Positions 18,194 to 26,730 of a DNA stretch of 52,899 bases are shown here, piece after piece; the first letter of the stretch is position 1; every line of letters starts with the position of its first letter. This DNA is from Zoogloeaceae bacterium (lineage in GTDB: Bacteria > Pseudomonadota > Gammaproteobacteria > Burkholderiales > Rhodocyclaceae): positions 1 through 52,899 of the forward strand of contig JAIRPW010000017.1 in NCBI GenBank assembly GCA_031256795.1. Direction: 5' to 3'. The notes under the pieces were generated by a model. It was not told the DNA's origin. It did no database searches and saw only the letters and a list, made by a program, of their open reading frames with translations. The position numbers and the translations under genes are program-made.

Positions 18194-18234
18194 ATTATCC
18201 CCTTGCCGTCAGCATGGAATTTGACCTATATCAA
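18194..18234 (-). promoter_or_regulatory. Second FNR/ANR box with -10, driving the small RNA
   Basis: TTGACCTATATCAA (18221-18234) differs from the FNR consensus at one half-site base. The minus-strand GATAAT at 18194-18199 is 28.5 bp from the box centre, nearly the same geometry as the ccoN promoter. Confidence 0.65.
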
Positions 18235-18333
18235 ATAGAAGCGCATTTTCATGATCTTAGGAAAAAAATCATGCCGAATCGCGTAAAGAATCTTTTTACC
18301 GCGCACCCGCCTCTTTGACGTCCCCTCATGGAG

Positions 18334-18354
18334 CGCGCACAAAAAATGTGCGCG
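18334..18354. repeat. Perfect hairpin upstream of folD
   Basis: CGCGCACA-(A5)-TGTGCGCG, 8-bp perfect stem, followed after GGAAGG by TTTTTT on the + strand. May be an upstream terminator or a leader structure. Confidence 0.5.
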
Positions 18355-18387
18355 GGAAGGTTTTTTCGCGCCGCAATCCCGGTTTGT

Positions 18388-18393
18388 TAGAAT
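18388..18393 (+). promoter_or_regulatory. Putative folD -10 box
   Basis: TAGAAT in GTTAGAATGTCGCC, 69 nt before the folD ATG; same hexamer as before gyrA and maf. The -35 is weak. Confidence 0.4.
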
Positions 18394-18462
18394 GTCGCCT
18401 CTATTTGCGGAAAATGACGTTTTTCCGTTGTTTCCCATCGGTTTTCTTTCCCCGGATTTTTT

Positions 18463-19329
18463 ATGACGGCTCAAATCCTTGATGGCAAGGCGCTCGCGGA
18501 ACAGCTGCGCACGACGTTCAAAACCCGTGTAGCAGCGCTCATGGCGCGGAATACCTGCCCCGGTCTGGCGGTAATTTTGGCGGGGGAAGACCCGGCTTCG
18601 CAGGTTTATGTGCGCAATAAAGTCAACGCGTGCGAGGCGGCGGACGTCTTCTCGCAGAAAATCATCTTCCCGGCGGACGTGCCGCAAAACGCCCTGCTGG
18701 CAAAAATCGCCGAACTCAACGCGGACGCCGCCATTCACGGCATTCTCGTGCAGCTGCCGCTACCGCGGCACATTCACGAAGCCTCTGTGCTTGCAGCCAT
18801 TGCGCCAGAAAAAGACGTTGACGGCTTTCATGCCGAAAACCTTGGGGCGCTCGCGCAAGGCGTCCCTCGTTTCATCCCCTGTACCCCCTACGGCGTGATG
18901 AAAATGCTTGAAACGCATAGAGTAGATTTGCCAGGCAAGGAAATCGTGATCATTGGCCGCTCCAACATCGTCGGTAAGCCAATGGCGTTGCTGCTGATCC
19001 ACGCGGGCGCGACGGTGACGGTATGCCATTCCAGAACACGCGACCTGGCTGCGCACACGCGGCGCGCTGACATTCTCATCGCGGCGGCGGGAAAGCCACG
19101 GTTCATAAGCGCCGACATGGTTAAACCCGGAGCAATCATCATTGACGTCGGCGTCAATCGCCTTCCGGACGGTAAGCTCTGCGGCGATGTCGACTTTGAG
19201 GCGGCACGGGAGACGGCTTCCCTGATTACGCCGGTACCGGGCGGCGTTGGCCCCATGACTATTGCCATGCTGCTGGCAAATACCATTGAAGCGGCGGAGC
19301 GGAAAGCTGAAGCGGCGGCGGCAAAGTAA
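18463..19329 (+). CDS. folD: Methylenetetrahydrofolate dehydrogenase / cyclohydrolase
   Basis: 288-aa bifunctional enzyme interconverting 5,10-methylene-THF and 10-formyl-THF with NADP+. Family landmarks are the catalytic Lys in [10 protein letters not shown], the substrate motif VQLPLPRHI with DVDGFH, the nucleotide-binding [16 protein letters not shown] and the C-terminal [15 protein letters not shown]. Full length. It ends convergent with the tpsB relic, with a terminator between them. It feeds one-carbon units to purine synthesis (purEK lie 2.7 kb away). Confidence 0.97.
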   Translation: MTAQILDGKALAEQLRTTFKTRVAALMARNTCPGLAVILAGEDPASQVYVRNKVNACEAADVFSQKIIFPADVPQNALLAKIAELNADAAIHGILVQLPLPRHIHEASVLAAIAPEKDVDGFHAENLGALAQGVPRFIPCTPYGVMKMLETHRVDLPGKEIVIIGRSNIVGKPMALLLIHAGATVTVCHSRTRDLAAHTRRADILIAAAGKPRFISADMVKPGAIIIDVGVNRLPDGKLCGDVDFEAARETASLITPVPGGVGPMTIAMLLANTIEAAERKAEAAAAK

Positions 19330-19397
19330 AGGAAAACTCGCTCTGCCATGAAACCGAAACTTTCTATAAAACAATTTTTGGAGCGTTCATAGCCCTC

Positions 19398-19451
19398 CCC
19401 GCTCTTTCTCCTCATGGCGTCGCGTTCCCGGAACAAGAGGAGCGGGTTTTT
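19398..19451 (+). terminator. folD terminator
   Basis: CCCGCTC (19398-19404) pairs with GAGCGGG (19440-19446) across a long loop, followed by TTTTTATT. Confidence 0.55.
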
Positions 19452-19457
19452 ATTGGC

Positions 19458-21023
19458 TCAAAACGAATAGGAAATTGCGGCTCCGACTACTGAATGCTTT
19501 ACCGGAAATGCGTCAGGATATTTTGCGGGCCGCGCGGTAAAAATGTCGTAAAACAGACGTCCGCCTGCGATAAGTTGTCCGCGCGCGCCAATTCCGTATC
19601 CCTCCAGATCGCTTCCCGCCAGCCATTTCGTCGCTGGCCCTGAAACGTGACCGAAATCCCATAGCGCATAGACTTGACGTCCTGCCGCGTAATGCCATGC
19701 CAGCTCATTGCGCCAGTAGTATCCTCGTTCCGCCATGAGCGTCATTTCGCCGTCAAAGCCGCGTACCGTGTAGCGATTGCCGATAGAAAGCCGGTCTTGG
19801 GTAATCACGGGCGTCCGGTTATGCTGAACGTGCGCCTGTGTTGAATAGGAGAAAGCCTGATCTAACGCCCGGAACGGCCAGCTCAGTGACAGCTCTGCCG
19901 TAACGATGCGCATTTTGTTCGTACCCTCCCCGAATTCTTCTTCCGGCGCTTTCAGGGCGCGATGGAAATCTGTGCCTCGCTTGTGCTGGACGCGGGCATT
20001 CACGGTGGCGTCGCCGATGTATTCCGTATGGTTGAATTCCAGATGCCAGCCTGCCATGCGGCGGCGCTGCACCGTCAATTCCGCGTCGTCAATATAGCTA
20101 CGACCAGAACGAATCCATGCGCCAATCCCGCCCGTAGTCTTTCGGTTGCCGTCTCGATAGAGCGTTCGTTTCAAGGTGAGATCATGATTTTCGCTCCATC
20201 CCCAGTACAGGTAGTTGGTAAAGTATCCAGAAACGGCTTGGGCGTACTGGTTGTGGTTGAAGTTGTAGGATATGGCATAGCTGCCGAACGGTATTGAGTA
20301 ATGAAACCCGTAGCCCTTCGTGCCGGATTCCCATTTTTCACCAGTAGCACGGTCTTTGAGGTCCCTCTTATGCCCTACATCATGACTGTAATAAGCGTAG
20401 AAAGCGTCGGACAGCCTAAATGGATTGTCGACCGAAATAACGGCGGTTCCCTGATTTTTACCCGTCCATTTCGAGCCGGAATCATCCGCGCTTAACGTCA
20501 CGCGAATGGGAAATTTCTGTTTCCATTTCACCAGAAGGTCAGATTATCCGGGCTGGTCGGTGGGCGCAATCTCGAAATCTACTTCAACGGACTCCAGTCG
20601 GCGCAGGTTTTCCAGCGCGGTTTCAATATTGCGCAGATTGAGAAGATCGCCTTCCCGCATCGGAAATTCATTGCGGAAGTATTGGGTACGAGCGTAGTTG
20701 CCAACCCAATCTTTGCGGTTTCTCACGCCTTCAAAACGGACGTCGCGGAGTTTCCCGGGGAGAACCAGCAGCTGCACTGTATTGCCCTGGGCGATGATGC
20801 GCGTGGTAATGAATCCATTGGCGATTACCCGGTCCTGAGCGCGGGTTATGATGAGGTTGACGCCGCGCGCGCCAAGACACATCCCCGGTACAAAACCCGC
20901 TTCCTCCAGGGCGAAATCCAGACTGGCGCGGAATTTCCCGGAAGCCTCTCCATGCAGCGTAACGGCGTTGACCGGAAAGCATGGCGTTTCCGCTTGCGCC
21001 GAATCCAGTTTGAAGATTGAATG
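19458..21023 (-). pseudogene. Two-partner secretion transporter relic (TpsB, ShlB/FhaC family)
   Basis: Read in one frame, the protein starts with the end of a signal peptide (SAQAETPCFPV), then a POTRA region (SLDFALEEAGFVPG, NLIITRAQDRVIANGFITTRI, LPGKLRDVRFEG). It continues into a 350-residue outer-membrane barrel containing the RYTVRGFDGEMTLMAERGYYWRNEL motif and ending in ISYSF. An in-frame TAA at 20544-20546 interrupts it at APTDQPG-stop-SDLLVKWKQ, where family members usually read PGQSDLLV, so a CAA-to-TAA change explains it. The true start and most of the signal peptide are missing because the 5' end is fused to the tpsA remnant (TAG at 21024-21026). Unlikely to be functional. Confidence 0.82.
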
Positions 21024-21695
21024 CTATTGGCGTACATTCCCCCCAGCGCCTTCACATCCAGCGCAAACCCAGGCGCAGCGCTGCCAGACACGCCAGAACC
21101 ACCAACCGGCACAACACGATCCGCGGAAATCTCATTTTGCCCAGTCACCAGCCATACATGATCCGCGTACAGCGCCGCGTTCAAATCCACCGCGCGCGCC
21201 AGAAACTCCGTATACGTAGATTGACGGCTGTCCAGACCATCCCCCGTAATATGAATCCCCCCGTCCCGCACACGAAAACCACTCACCCCCGTCCACAATA
21301 TGCGTCTGCCCCGCAACAAACGCAGCGCGCCCCGCATTGATCACCCGCACCCCATCCAGATCCAAACCCGACGGATTCGCAATCACCAAATCCGCACGAT
21401 ACCCCGCCAAAAACGGATTCCCAAAAACCCGCCCCCCTATCTGCGTCTCCACCACCGGATCACGACTATTGTTCAGCACCACGCCCTCGCGCCAAACGTC
21501 AAACCGATCATACTGATTCACCGATACCCCCTTCCCGCTCGGCATCGTAATCTGCACCAACGGAACCACATTCGCCGTCCTCAACACCACCGGCCTCTGC
21601 CCCGCAGGCGCACCCGCATCCGCAGCAACCCGCGCAAAACCCACCACCCCATACAATACAAAAACTACACTAAATACATACCCACCCCACCGCAT
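21017..21695 (-). pseudogene. Filamentous-haemagglutinin-like exoprotein relic (TpsA N-terminus)
   Basis: Encodes a signal peptide (MRWGGYVFSVVFVLYGVVG, ATG at 21695) and the haemagglutination-activity secretion domain: VVPLVQITMPSGKGVSVNQY, NPSGLDLDGVRVIN, TGDGLDSRQSTYTEFLARA, and DVKALGGMYANSI. A C5 tract (21286-21290) shifts the frame; removing one base joins AGQTHIVDG to VSGFRVRDGGIHI. The sequence breaks off after ALGGMYANSI, where intact proteins continue for hundreds to thousands of residues, and runs directly into tpsB. A deletion of the tpsA body plus the tpsB start is the simplest history. The + strand here is strikingly A/C-rich. Confidence 0.8.
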
Positions 21696-22012
21696 CACGG
21701 CCCCCAAAAACCCACAAAAGACCCGTAAAATTCTCGCACCAATCACAACAAAAATACACCCAATCCAACACCGCCCCCGGCGCCAAATTTTGCTATCCGC
21801 GACGTCACACAATTCGCGCATGTTTACCTTCCAAATTTCGGGATGCGGCGCGGTAAAATCCGCGCTCGCCTTCTGAATTGTTTGAGACAACAGCAAGAGG
21901 CAACCGGAAAACCATAAAGGCTGGTGACGCATAAACAACGCAATGTACAAAAATCCGCCCTGACTCAGACGTAGGTTTCCTGAACGCGGGCGAAAAGCAC
22001 GGAGAAAAGCAA
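21696..22012. other. Gene-free stretch before purE
   Basis: No convincing gene. The minus-strand frame continues to 21950 without homology. The region holds the divergent promoters of the tps relic and purE. A GGAG lies about 10 nt before the purE ATG. No purine riboswitch or clear PurR palindrome was recognised. Confidence 0.4.
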
Positions 22013-22525
22013 ATGAACGTAAAAAATACGGTTACCGCCGCGCCGCTTGTCGGCGTTGTGATGGGTTCCGAGTCCGACTGGCCGACGATGCAAGCGGCCG
22101 CCCTTCTTCTCAAAGACTTTGGCGTGTCGTTTGAGGCCAAAGTGGTTTCCGCCCATCGCACGCCCGACCTGCTTTTTGAATACGCCGCCGCCGCCAGACA
22201 GCGCGGCCTGAAAGCCATCATCGCCGGCGCGGGCGGCGCGGCGCATCTGCCGGGAATGCTTGCGGCCAAAACCGACGTGCCGGTACTGGGCGTGCCCGTG
22301 CAATCGCGTGCGCTCTCTGGCGTCGACTCCCTGCATTCCATCGTGCAAATGCCCCGGGGCATACCGGTGGCGACTTTTGCCATCGGCGAAGCGGGCGCGG
22401 CCAACGCGGCGCTCTTTTCTGTCGCCATGCTGGCGAATCATGATCCGGCGCTTTTGGAAAAATTGCGGAATTTCCGCCAAAAGCAGACGGAAAAAATCCT
22501 GGCGGCACGCTTGCCAGAATTATGA
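22013..22525 (+). CDS. purE: N5-carboxyaminoimidazole ribonucleotide mutase
   Basis: 170-aa class I PurE, converting N5-CAIR (made by PurK) to CAIR in purine synthesis. Signature segments are [43 protein letters not shown] and [20 protein letters not shown]. It overlaps purK by 4 bp (ATGA). Forms octamers in related bacteria. Confidence 0.97.
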   Translation: MNVKNTVTAAPLVGVVMGSESDWPTMQAAALLLKDFGVSFEAKVVSAHRTPDLLFEYAAAARQRGLKAIIAGAGGAAHLPGMLAAKTDVPVLGVPVQSRALSGVDSLHSIVQMPRGIPVATFAIGEAGAANAALFSVAMLANHDPALLEKLRNFRQKQTEKILAARLPEL

Positions 22526-23688
22526 TGAATACGCCATTTATTGCGCCGCCCGCCACTCTGGCCATTTTGGGCGGCGGTCAGCTGGGACGCTTCTTTGTGG
22601 CCGCCGCGCATGAAATGGGCTATACGGTTTGGGTGCTGGACCCGGACGCGGACAGCCCCGCCGGACGCATCGCGGATCGCCATTTATGCGCAGACTACGA
22701 AGACCGTGCCGCGCTGGACGACATTGCCGCGCACTGCGCGGCAGTGACGACGGAATTTGAAAACGTGCCTGCCGCAGCGCTCGCGTTTCTTGGGCAGAAA
22801 ATTCCGGCGCGCCCGTCGGCGGCGGCGGTAGCAATCTGCCAGAACCGCGTCGCCGAAAAACAATTCTTGCGCGACAACGGTTTTCCGCATGGCGCGTTTG
22901 CTGTCATTCGCGCCGAATCAGACCTTGAGACCGCCGATATTTCTCTTTTCCCCGGTATTTTAAAACTTGCCCGCCTGGGATACGACGGAAAAGGGCAAGC
23001 GGCAGCGGAATCCCCAGAGGCGGCGCGAGAAGCGTATCGCGCCCTTGGCGCGGAAGAGGCGGTGCTGGAACGTCGGCTCTCTCTGGATTGCGAGATTTCT
23101 GTCGTGCTCGCGCGAAACGCGGGAGGAGAAACCAGCGTTTTTCCTCTCGCGGAAAATCGTCACGCGCGCGGAATTTTGGATGTGTCCATTGTTCCCGCGC
23201 GCATTGCGCCCGCCCTGGCGGATGAGGCGCGGGAAATCGCCGCGCGGATCGCGCAGCAACTCAATTATGTCGGAGTGCTGGCGGTAGAATTTTTTGTCAG
23301 CGACGGACAGATTTTTGTCAACGAAATCGCGCCGCGCCCGCACAACAGCGGACATTACACACTGGACGCCTGCGTGACGAACCAATACGAACAGCAGACG
23401 CGCGCGCTTTGCGCCCTGCCGCTGGGAGACGCGCGCGCGCATTCGGATTCCGTAATGGTCAATCTGCTGGGCGATTTATGGTTTGACGAAAACGGCAAAT
23501 TTCAGGAACCGCGCTGGGAAAGACTTGCCGCAATCCCGGCGCTCAAACTGCATTTTTACGGGAAACGCGCCGCACGCCCCGGTCGAAAAATGGGGCATTT
23601 TACGCTGCTCGGCCACGGGACAAATTCGCTCCTGGCGCAAACAGACATTGCGCGAGAACACATCGGCATGGACGGCGGCGCGGAATAA
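22522..23688 (+). CDS. purK: N5-carboxyaminoimidazole ribonucleotide synthase
   Basis: 388-aa ATP-grasp enzyme joining bicarbonate and AIR. N-terminal motif [13 protein letters not shown], central ATP-grasp [12 protein letters not shown], and the metal-site region [17 protein letters not shown]. Two Met codons begin the frame (22522 and 22525); the first overlaps the purE stop. It ends 20 bp from the convergent pilin-fusion gene. Confidence 0.96.
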   Translation: MMNTPFIAPPATLAILGGGQLGRFFVAAAHEMGYTVWVLDPDADSPAGRIADRHLCADYEDRAALDDIAAHCAAVTTEFENVPAAALAFLGQKIPARPSAAAVAICQNRVAEKQFLRDNGFPHGAFAVIRAESDLETADISLFPGILKLARLGYDGKGQAAAESPEAAREAYRALGAEEAVLERRLSLDCEISVVLARNAGGETSVFPLAENRHARGILDVSIVPARIAPALADEAREIAARIAQQLNYVGVLAVEFFVSDGQIFVNEIAPRPHNSGHYTLDACVTNQYEQQTRALCALPLGDARAHSDSVMVNLLGDLWFDENGKFQEPRWERLAAIPALKLHFYGKRAARPGRKMGHFTLLGHGTNSLLAQTDIAREHIGMDGGAE

Positions 23689-23708
23689 AAACCTTTTCCC
23701 CGCCGCCG

Positions 23709-24491
23709 TCATCTACAGCCAGAAGGCAGAAATTTTTCTGGAACCGTGCTATCGCTACAATGCCAGGTACCGTCGCTTTCCCGCTTCAGTACTAGTGTTT
23801 TATCTCGCAGGATTGGCGCTGCCTTGTCGCCGAAAGTCCCAGTTAGTATTACCTCATAGCTCAAGTACCACGACGGCCAAAATTGAGGGACGCCCGTCCC
23901 CGCTTTGCAATTGACGGATCCGTCTTGTTTCTGGCCAATGAGCAGATCGGAGCAGCTGTAGCCGATGCTACATTCACCCTCGCCTTGCCCCGCTTTTAAG
24001 CGCCCTTCGTTCAAACAGATTTCGATGACAGTACGCACGCTATGCATTTCTCCGTATCCGCGCATGGTCTGGGATCGGGCGATGTAGTCCTGATACCACG
24101 GAATCGCTATCGCAGCGAAGATACCAAGAAAAAGTATGCCGAATCCTATCCAGCATCCGGCAACAGACCATCTACGCTGCGATTCGTTAAAATCCTCGAC
24201 GCTCTCCCAGCGTCCTTTTTCCCATGCCCATTCGCGTCCCTTAAATCCCAATACGAACCACATCACAAATCCGAAAAACGGGATAAAAACCAAAAGACTG
24301 GACCAAACACGGTGAGAAAGCCCCCATATCCACGTCAACCAAAACGCGCCCCATGACCAACCTTTGACGCCATCCGGGATCTTTTCGCTACGCACCTCCC
24401 GCATCATCCGCTGCGGCGCGCCGCAATGCGGACAAGTTGACGCAGATTCATGAATTTCCTTGCCGCATCCGTAGCAAAACATCAAACCCAT
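23709..24491 (-). CDS. Zinc-ribbon / membrane / type IV pilin-like fusion protein
   Basis: 260-aa protein in three parts. Residues 6-23 form a zinc ribbon with two CxxC pairs (CYGC...CPHC). Residues about 45-100 hold hydrophobic segments with WSWGAFWLTWIWG and the FKGREWAWEKGRW motif. From about residue 112 a hydrophobic helix passes into GIFAAIAIPWYQDYIARSQ, the hallmark of type IVa pilins. The pilin C-terminus is also present, with a disulphide loop between Cys in GTWHCSD and SGCR. No prepilin peptidase site precedes the helix, so the pilin head is probably displayed from the inner membrane rather than polymerised. Function unknown. ATG 24482 is an alternative start. Confidence 0.75.
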   Translation of the reverse strand: MGLMFCYGCGKEIHESASTCPHCGAPQRMMREVRSEKIPDGVKGWSWGAFWLTWIWGLSHRVWSSLLVFIPFFGFVMWFVLGFKGREWAWEKGRWESVEDFNESQRRWSVAGCWIGFGILFLGIFAAIAIPWYQDYIARSQTMRGYGEMHSVRTVIEICLNEGRLKAGQGEGECSIGYSCSDLLIGQKQDGSVNCKAGTGVPQFWPSWYLSYEVILTGTFGDKAAPILRDKTLVLKRESDGTWHCSDSTVPEKFLPSGCR

Positions 24492-24601
24492 CTCGATTTT
24501 CCTTATTCCTCGCCATATTTATTCTGAAAATTTCAGAACGCCATGCGTCATGTCTTTTTCACCGCGCAAAATCGCATACGGCGCGCATTGTGCAACGAAA
24601 T

Positions 24602-24627
24602 GGTTGTTTCCGTCAACCGTATGGTTG
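24602..24627. promoter_or_regulatory. Operator-like GGTTG/CAACC array
   Basis: GGTTG (24602-24606), CAACC (24614-24618) and GGTTG (24623-24627) form two overlapping inverted repeats about 35-60 bp before the XRE gene. Possible autoregulatory site for that regulator, or for the divergent pilin-fusion gene. Confidence 0.4.
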
Positions 24628-24661
24628 TCGCATACCGCTTTTGCCTGGTCAAAACTTGAAC

Positions 24662-25078
24662 ATGGCTAAAAATTCAGAAACTCTGGCATTTTCCGAACGG
24701 CTGAAACAGGCCTTGACGCGCGCGGCGAAAAAGATTCGCACGCCATCGGAGTTAGCCTTGCAGTTCAATCTGCATCACGCAGGACAACAAATAACCAATC
24801 AGGCCGCGCAAAAATGGCTGACGGGCGCAAGCAAGCCCACCAGGGAGAAAATTGAGACGCTAGCGCGCCTTTGCAAGGTCTCCGCGCAATGGTTACGCTA
24901 CGGCGTCCCGGAAAATCCAGCGCGCCCCGCAACGAACTCCGGCGAAGAGGCAAAATTACCGCGCGCGGAAGCGGAACTGCTTCGTTCCTTCCGTACGCTT
25001 TCCGCTCATCAACAAACGCTGATCACGGAATTAGTCACGCAACTCGCGTTAGCCTGGGAAACCGGAGAAAAACCGTAA
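24662..25078 (+). CDS. XRE-family helix-turn-helix regulator
   Basis: 138-aa protein with an N-terminal Cro/CI-type fold: FSERLKQALTRAAKKIRTPSELALQFN, then QITNQAAQKWLTGASKPTREKIETLARLCKVSAQWLRYG. A shorter C-terminal helical tail follows (LLRSFRTLSAHQQTLITELV). It lacks a LexA-like peptidase domain, so induction by RecA cleavage is not expected. It starts at the ATG at 24662; the frame open further upstream has no support. It resembles prophage-derived regulators common in betaproteobacteria. Target unknown. Confidence 0.78.
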   Translation: MAKNSETLAFSERLKQALTRAAKKIRTPSELALQFNLHHAGQQITNQAAQKWLTGASKPTREKIETLARLCKVSAQWLRYGVPENPARPATNSGEEAKLPRAEAELLRSFRTLSAHQQTLITELVTQLALAWETGEKP

Positions 25079-25277
25079 TAACGCGGCGCTCTCGTTTTTC
25101 ATCCGGCCTTACGCCGCTGCAACGCACAAAATCCTCGCCTTTCGTACCAGAAAAAACAGCCGCGCGGCATTGAACAACGCTCTTTTTCCCTGTATGAAAC
25201 GCTTTGACGCAGCGCAACATTTTTACAACAAATTTATCGTATAAACATGGCGAATTCGCTTTTCCCCGTATGCGAAA

Positions 25278-25286
25278 TGCTAAAAT
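25278..25286 (+). promoter_or_regulatory. Extended -10 promoter of the micro-ORF transcript
   Basis: TGCTAAAAT, an extended -10 element, 103 bp before the micro-ORF at 25389. No clear -35. The sequence 25079-25277 holds nothing else recognised. Confidence 0.35.
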
Positions 25287-25388
25287 CGCCCTCGCTTTCC
25301 CGGTTCAAAAACGTCGCGCAGACGACAAACGCCGTGAAAGAAGCTGCGGGAGACAAATTCGTCATTTTCTTTTGGAAAGGAATGAAAC

Positions 25389-25487
25389 ATGTTGTTGAAC
25401 GGTGTGGTTGGCGCGCTCATGAAAGTCCTGATTCGGCTTTACAACGCCCTGCTCTTCCTTCGCGGCAAAACCGTTCGGGAATTTTGA
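25389..25487 (+). CDS. Putative 32-residue amphipathic/membrane micro-protein
   Basis: Reads MLLNGVVGALMKVLIRLYNA followed by LLFLRGKTVREF: hydrophobic with evenly spaced Lys/Arg, like small membrane proteins or type I toxin peptides. Support comes from an AAGGAA ribosome site 7 nt upstream, a plausible promoter, and a strong terminator starting 20 nt after the stop, which together make a compact transcription unit. A longer overlapping frame (25247-25693) runs into hemW antisense and is rejected. No family recognised. Confidence 0.5.
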   Translation: MLLNGVVGALMKVLIRLYNALLFLRGKTVREF

Positions 25488-25506
25488 TTTCCCTCCCAAC
25501 GGATAG

Positions 25507-25541
25507 AAAACCCGCCCCACGATTTTCCGGGGCGGGTTTTT
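25507..25541. terminator. Strong bidirectional terminator
   Basis: CCCGCCCC (25511-25518) and GGGGCGGG (25529-25536), flanked by AAAA and TTTTT. It ends the micro-ORF unit on + and the maf-hemW operon on minus. Confidence 0.85.
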
Positions 25542-25563
25542 CATGCCCGCATTTTCCCGCGCG

Positions 25564-26730
25564 TCACATCAGGGATTCCAGTAAACGGTTCAAAAAACGC
25601 CGTCCTAGCTCGGTCGCCCAGACACGATCCGGAGTCACGCGCAGCAAACCCAACGCCGCCGCGCGCTCAAGACGCGGAAGCAACGCGGAGTAAAGTAATC
25701 CCGTGCGTTCCGCATACAGCGCGGGAGAAAAGCCATCGGACAAACGCAACGCGTTCATCAGAAACTCCAGCGGCAAATCCGCTTCGGCTACCCGGACATT
25801 TTTCCGCGCCGCGCCGCCGAATTTCACCCGCCGCAAATAGGTTTCCGGACGCGAAAACCGCTCCTGACGCATGACGCCCCGGGGAAAAGAAAGTTTTCCA
25901 TGCGCGCCCGCGCCCAGACCCAAATAATCGCCAAATTCCCAATAGTTGCGATTGTGGCGGCATTGCCCGCCCTCGCGCGCGAAAGCGGAAATTTCATAGC
26001 GCGCAAAGCCCGCACGCAGAAAGATCCCGGACATCGCCTCCCCCATCTCCGCACACAAATCCTCTTCGGGCAAATCGGGAGGAACGGCGGCAAAAGCGGT
26101 ATGCGGCTCAATGCTCAGCTGATAGCAGGAAAGATGCGTCACGCCAAATTCCAGCGCGCGCCGCGCGTCAGCGCACGCTTCTTCCAGCGTCTCTCCCGGC
26201 AAGCCATACATCAAATCAAGATTGACGCGCGGAAAAATACGCGCCGCGTCCCGCGCGGCGCGGCGTCCCTCCTCCGCATCATGAATGCGTCCCAGCGCGG
26301 CAAGACGCGCGTCATGAAAACTTTGTATGCCCAAAGACAGACGGTTTACCCCCGCCTCGCGCCACTCCCACATTTTTTTTTCAGAGATTTCCTCTCGTAG
26401 CGTCCCCGGATTCGCCTCCAGCGTAATTTCCGCATCCTCGCTCAAGAGAAGCCGCGCGCGCAACCCCGCCAGCAGCCGCGCGATTTTTTCGGCAGAAAAA
26501 AGACTGGGAGTGCCGCCTCCCATAAAAACGCTGATTACGCTTCGCGCCCCCAATTCCGCATGACACGCCAATTCCGCGTCCAAATCGGCCAATAAGGCCG
26601 CCACATACGCCGCTTCCGGCAAACTTCCCCGCGCCTCGTGCGAGTTAAAATCACAATACGGACATTTCTGGATACACCAGGGGAAATGCAGATAGACGGA
26701 CAGCGGCGGCAGAAAAAAGCGTTCAGCCAT
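25564..26730 (-). CDS. hemW: Radical SAM haem chaperone HemW
   Basis: 388-aa member of the HemN-like family. The radical-SAM cluster motif is CIQKCPYC, preceded by VYLHFPWC. Further family motifs are FMGGGTPS, ANPGT, GVNRLSLGIQSF and the HNRNYW motif; the C-terminal winged-helix region is complete. The N-terminal extension of true HemN is absent, so haem chaperone rather than coproporphyrinogen dehydrogenase is the better call. It overlaps mltD by 8 bp and is last of the leftward maf operon. Its haem insertion role fits the nearby cbb3 oxidase only loosely. Confidence 0.92.
   Translation of the reverse strand: MAERFFLPPLSVYLHFPWCIQKCPYCDFNSHEARGSLPEAAYVAALLADLDAELACHAELGARSVISVFMGGGTPSLFSAEKIARLLAGLRARLLLSEDAEITLEANPGTLREEISEKKMWEWREAGVNRLSLGIQSFHDARLAALGRIHDAEEGRRAARDAARIFPRVNLDLMYGLPGETLEEACADARRALEFGVTHLSCYQLSIEPHTAFAAVPPDLPEEDLCAEMGEAMSGIFLRAGFARYEISAFAREGGQCRHNRNYWEFGDYLGLGAGAHGKLSFPRGVMRQERFSRPETYLRRVKFGGAARKNVRVAEADLPLEFLMNALRLSDGFSPALYAERTGLLYSALLPRLERAAALGLLRVTPDRVWATELGRRFLNRLLESLM

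Noticed and set aside
21300-21728. 142-codon Pro/His/Arg-rich + strand frame
   Set aside because: Composition reflects A/C-rich DNA opposite the tpsA relic; no family and no start signals.
25247-25693. 148-codon frame downstream of the XRE gene
   Set aside because: It runs across a strong terminator and into hemW antisense; the 32-codon frame at 25389 has better signals.
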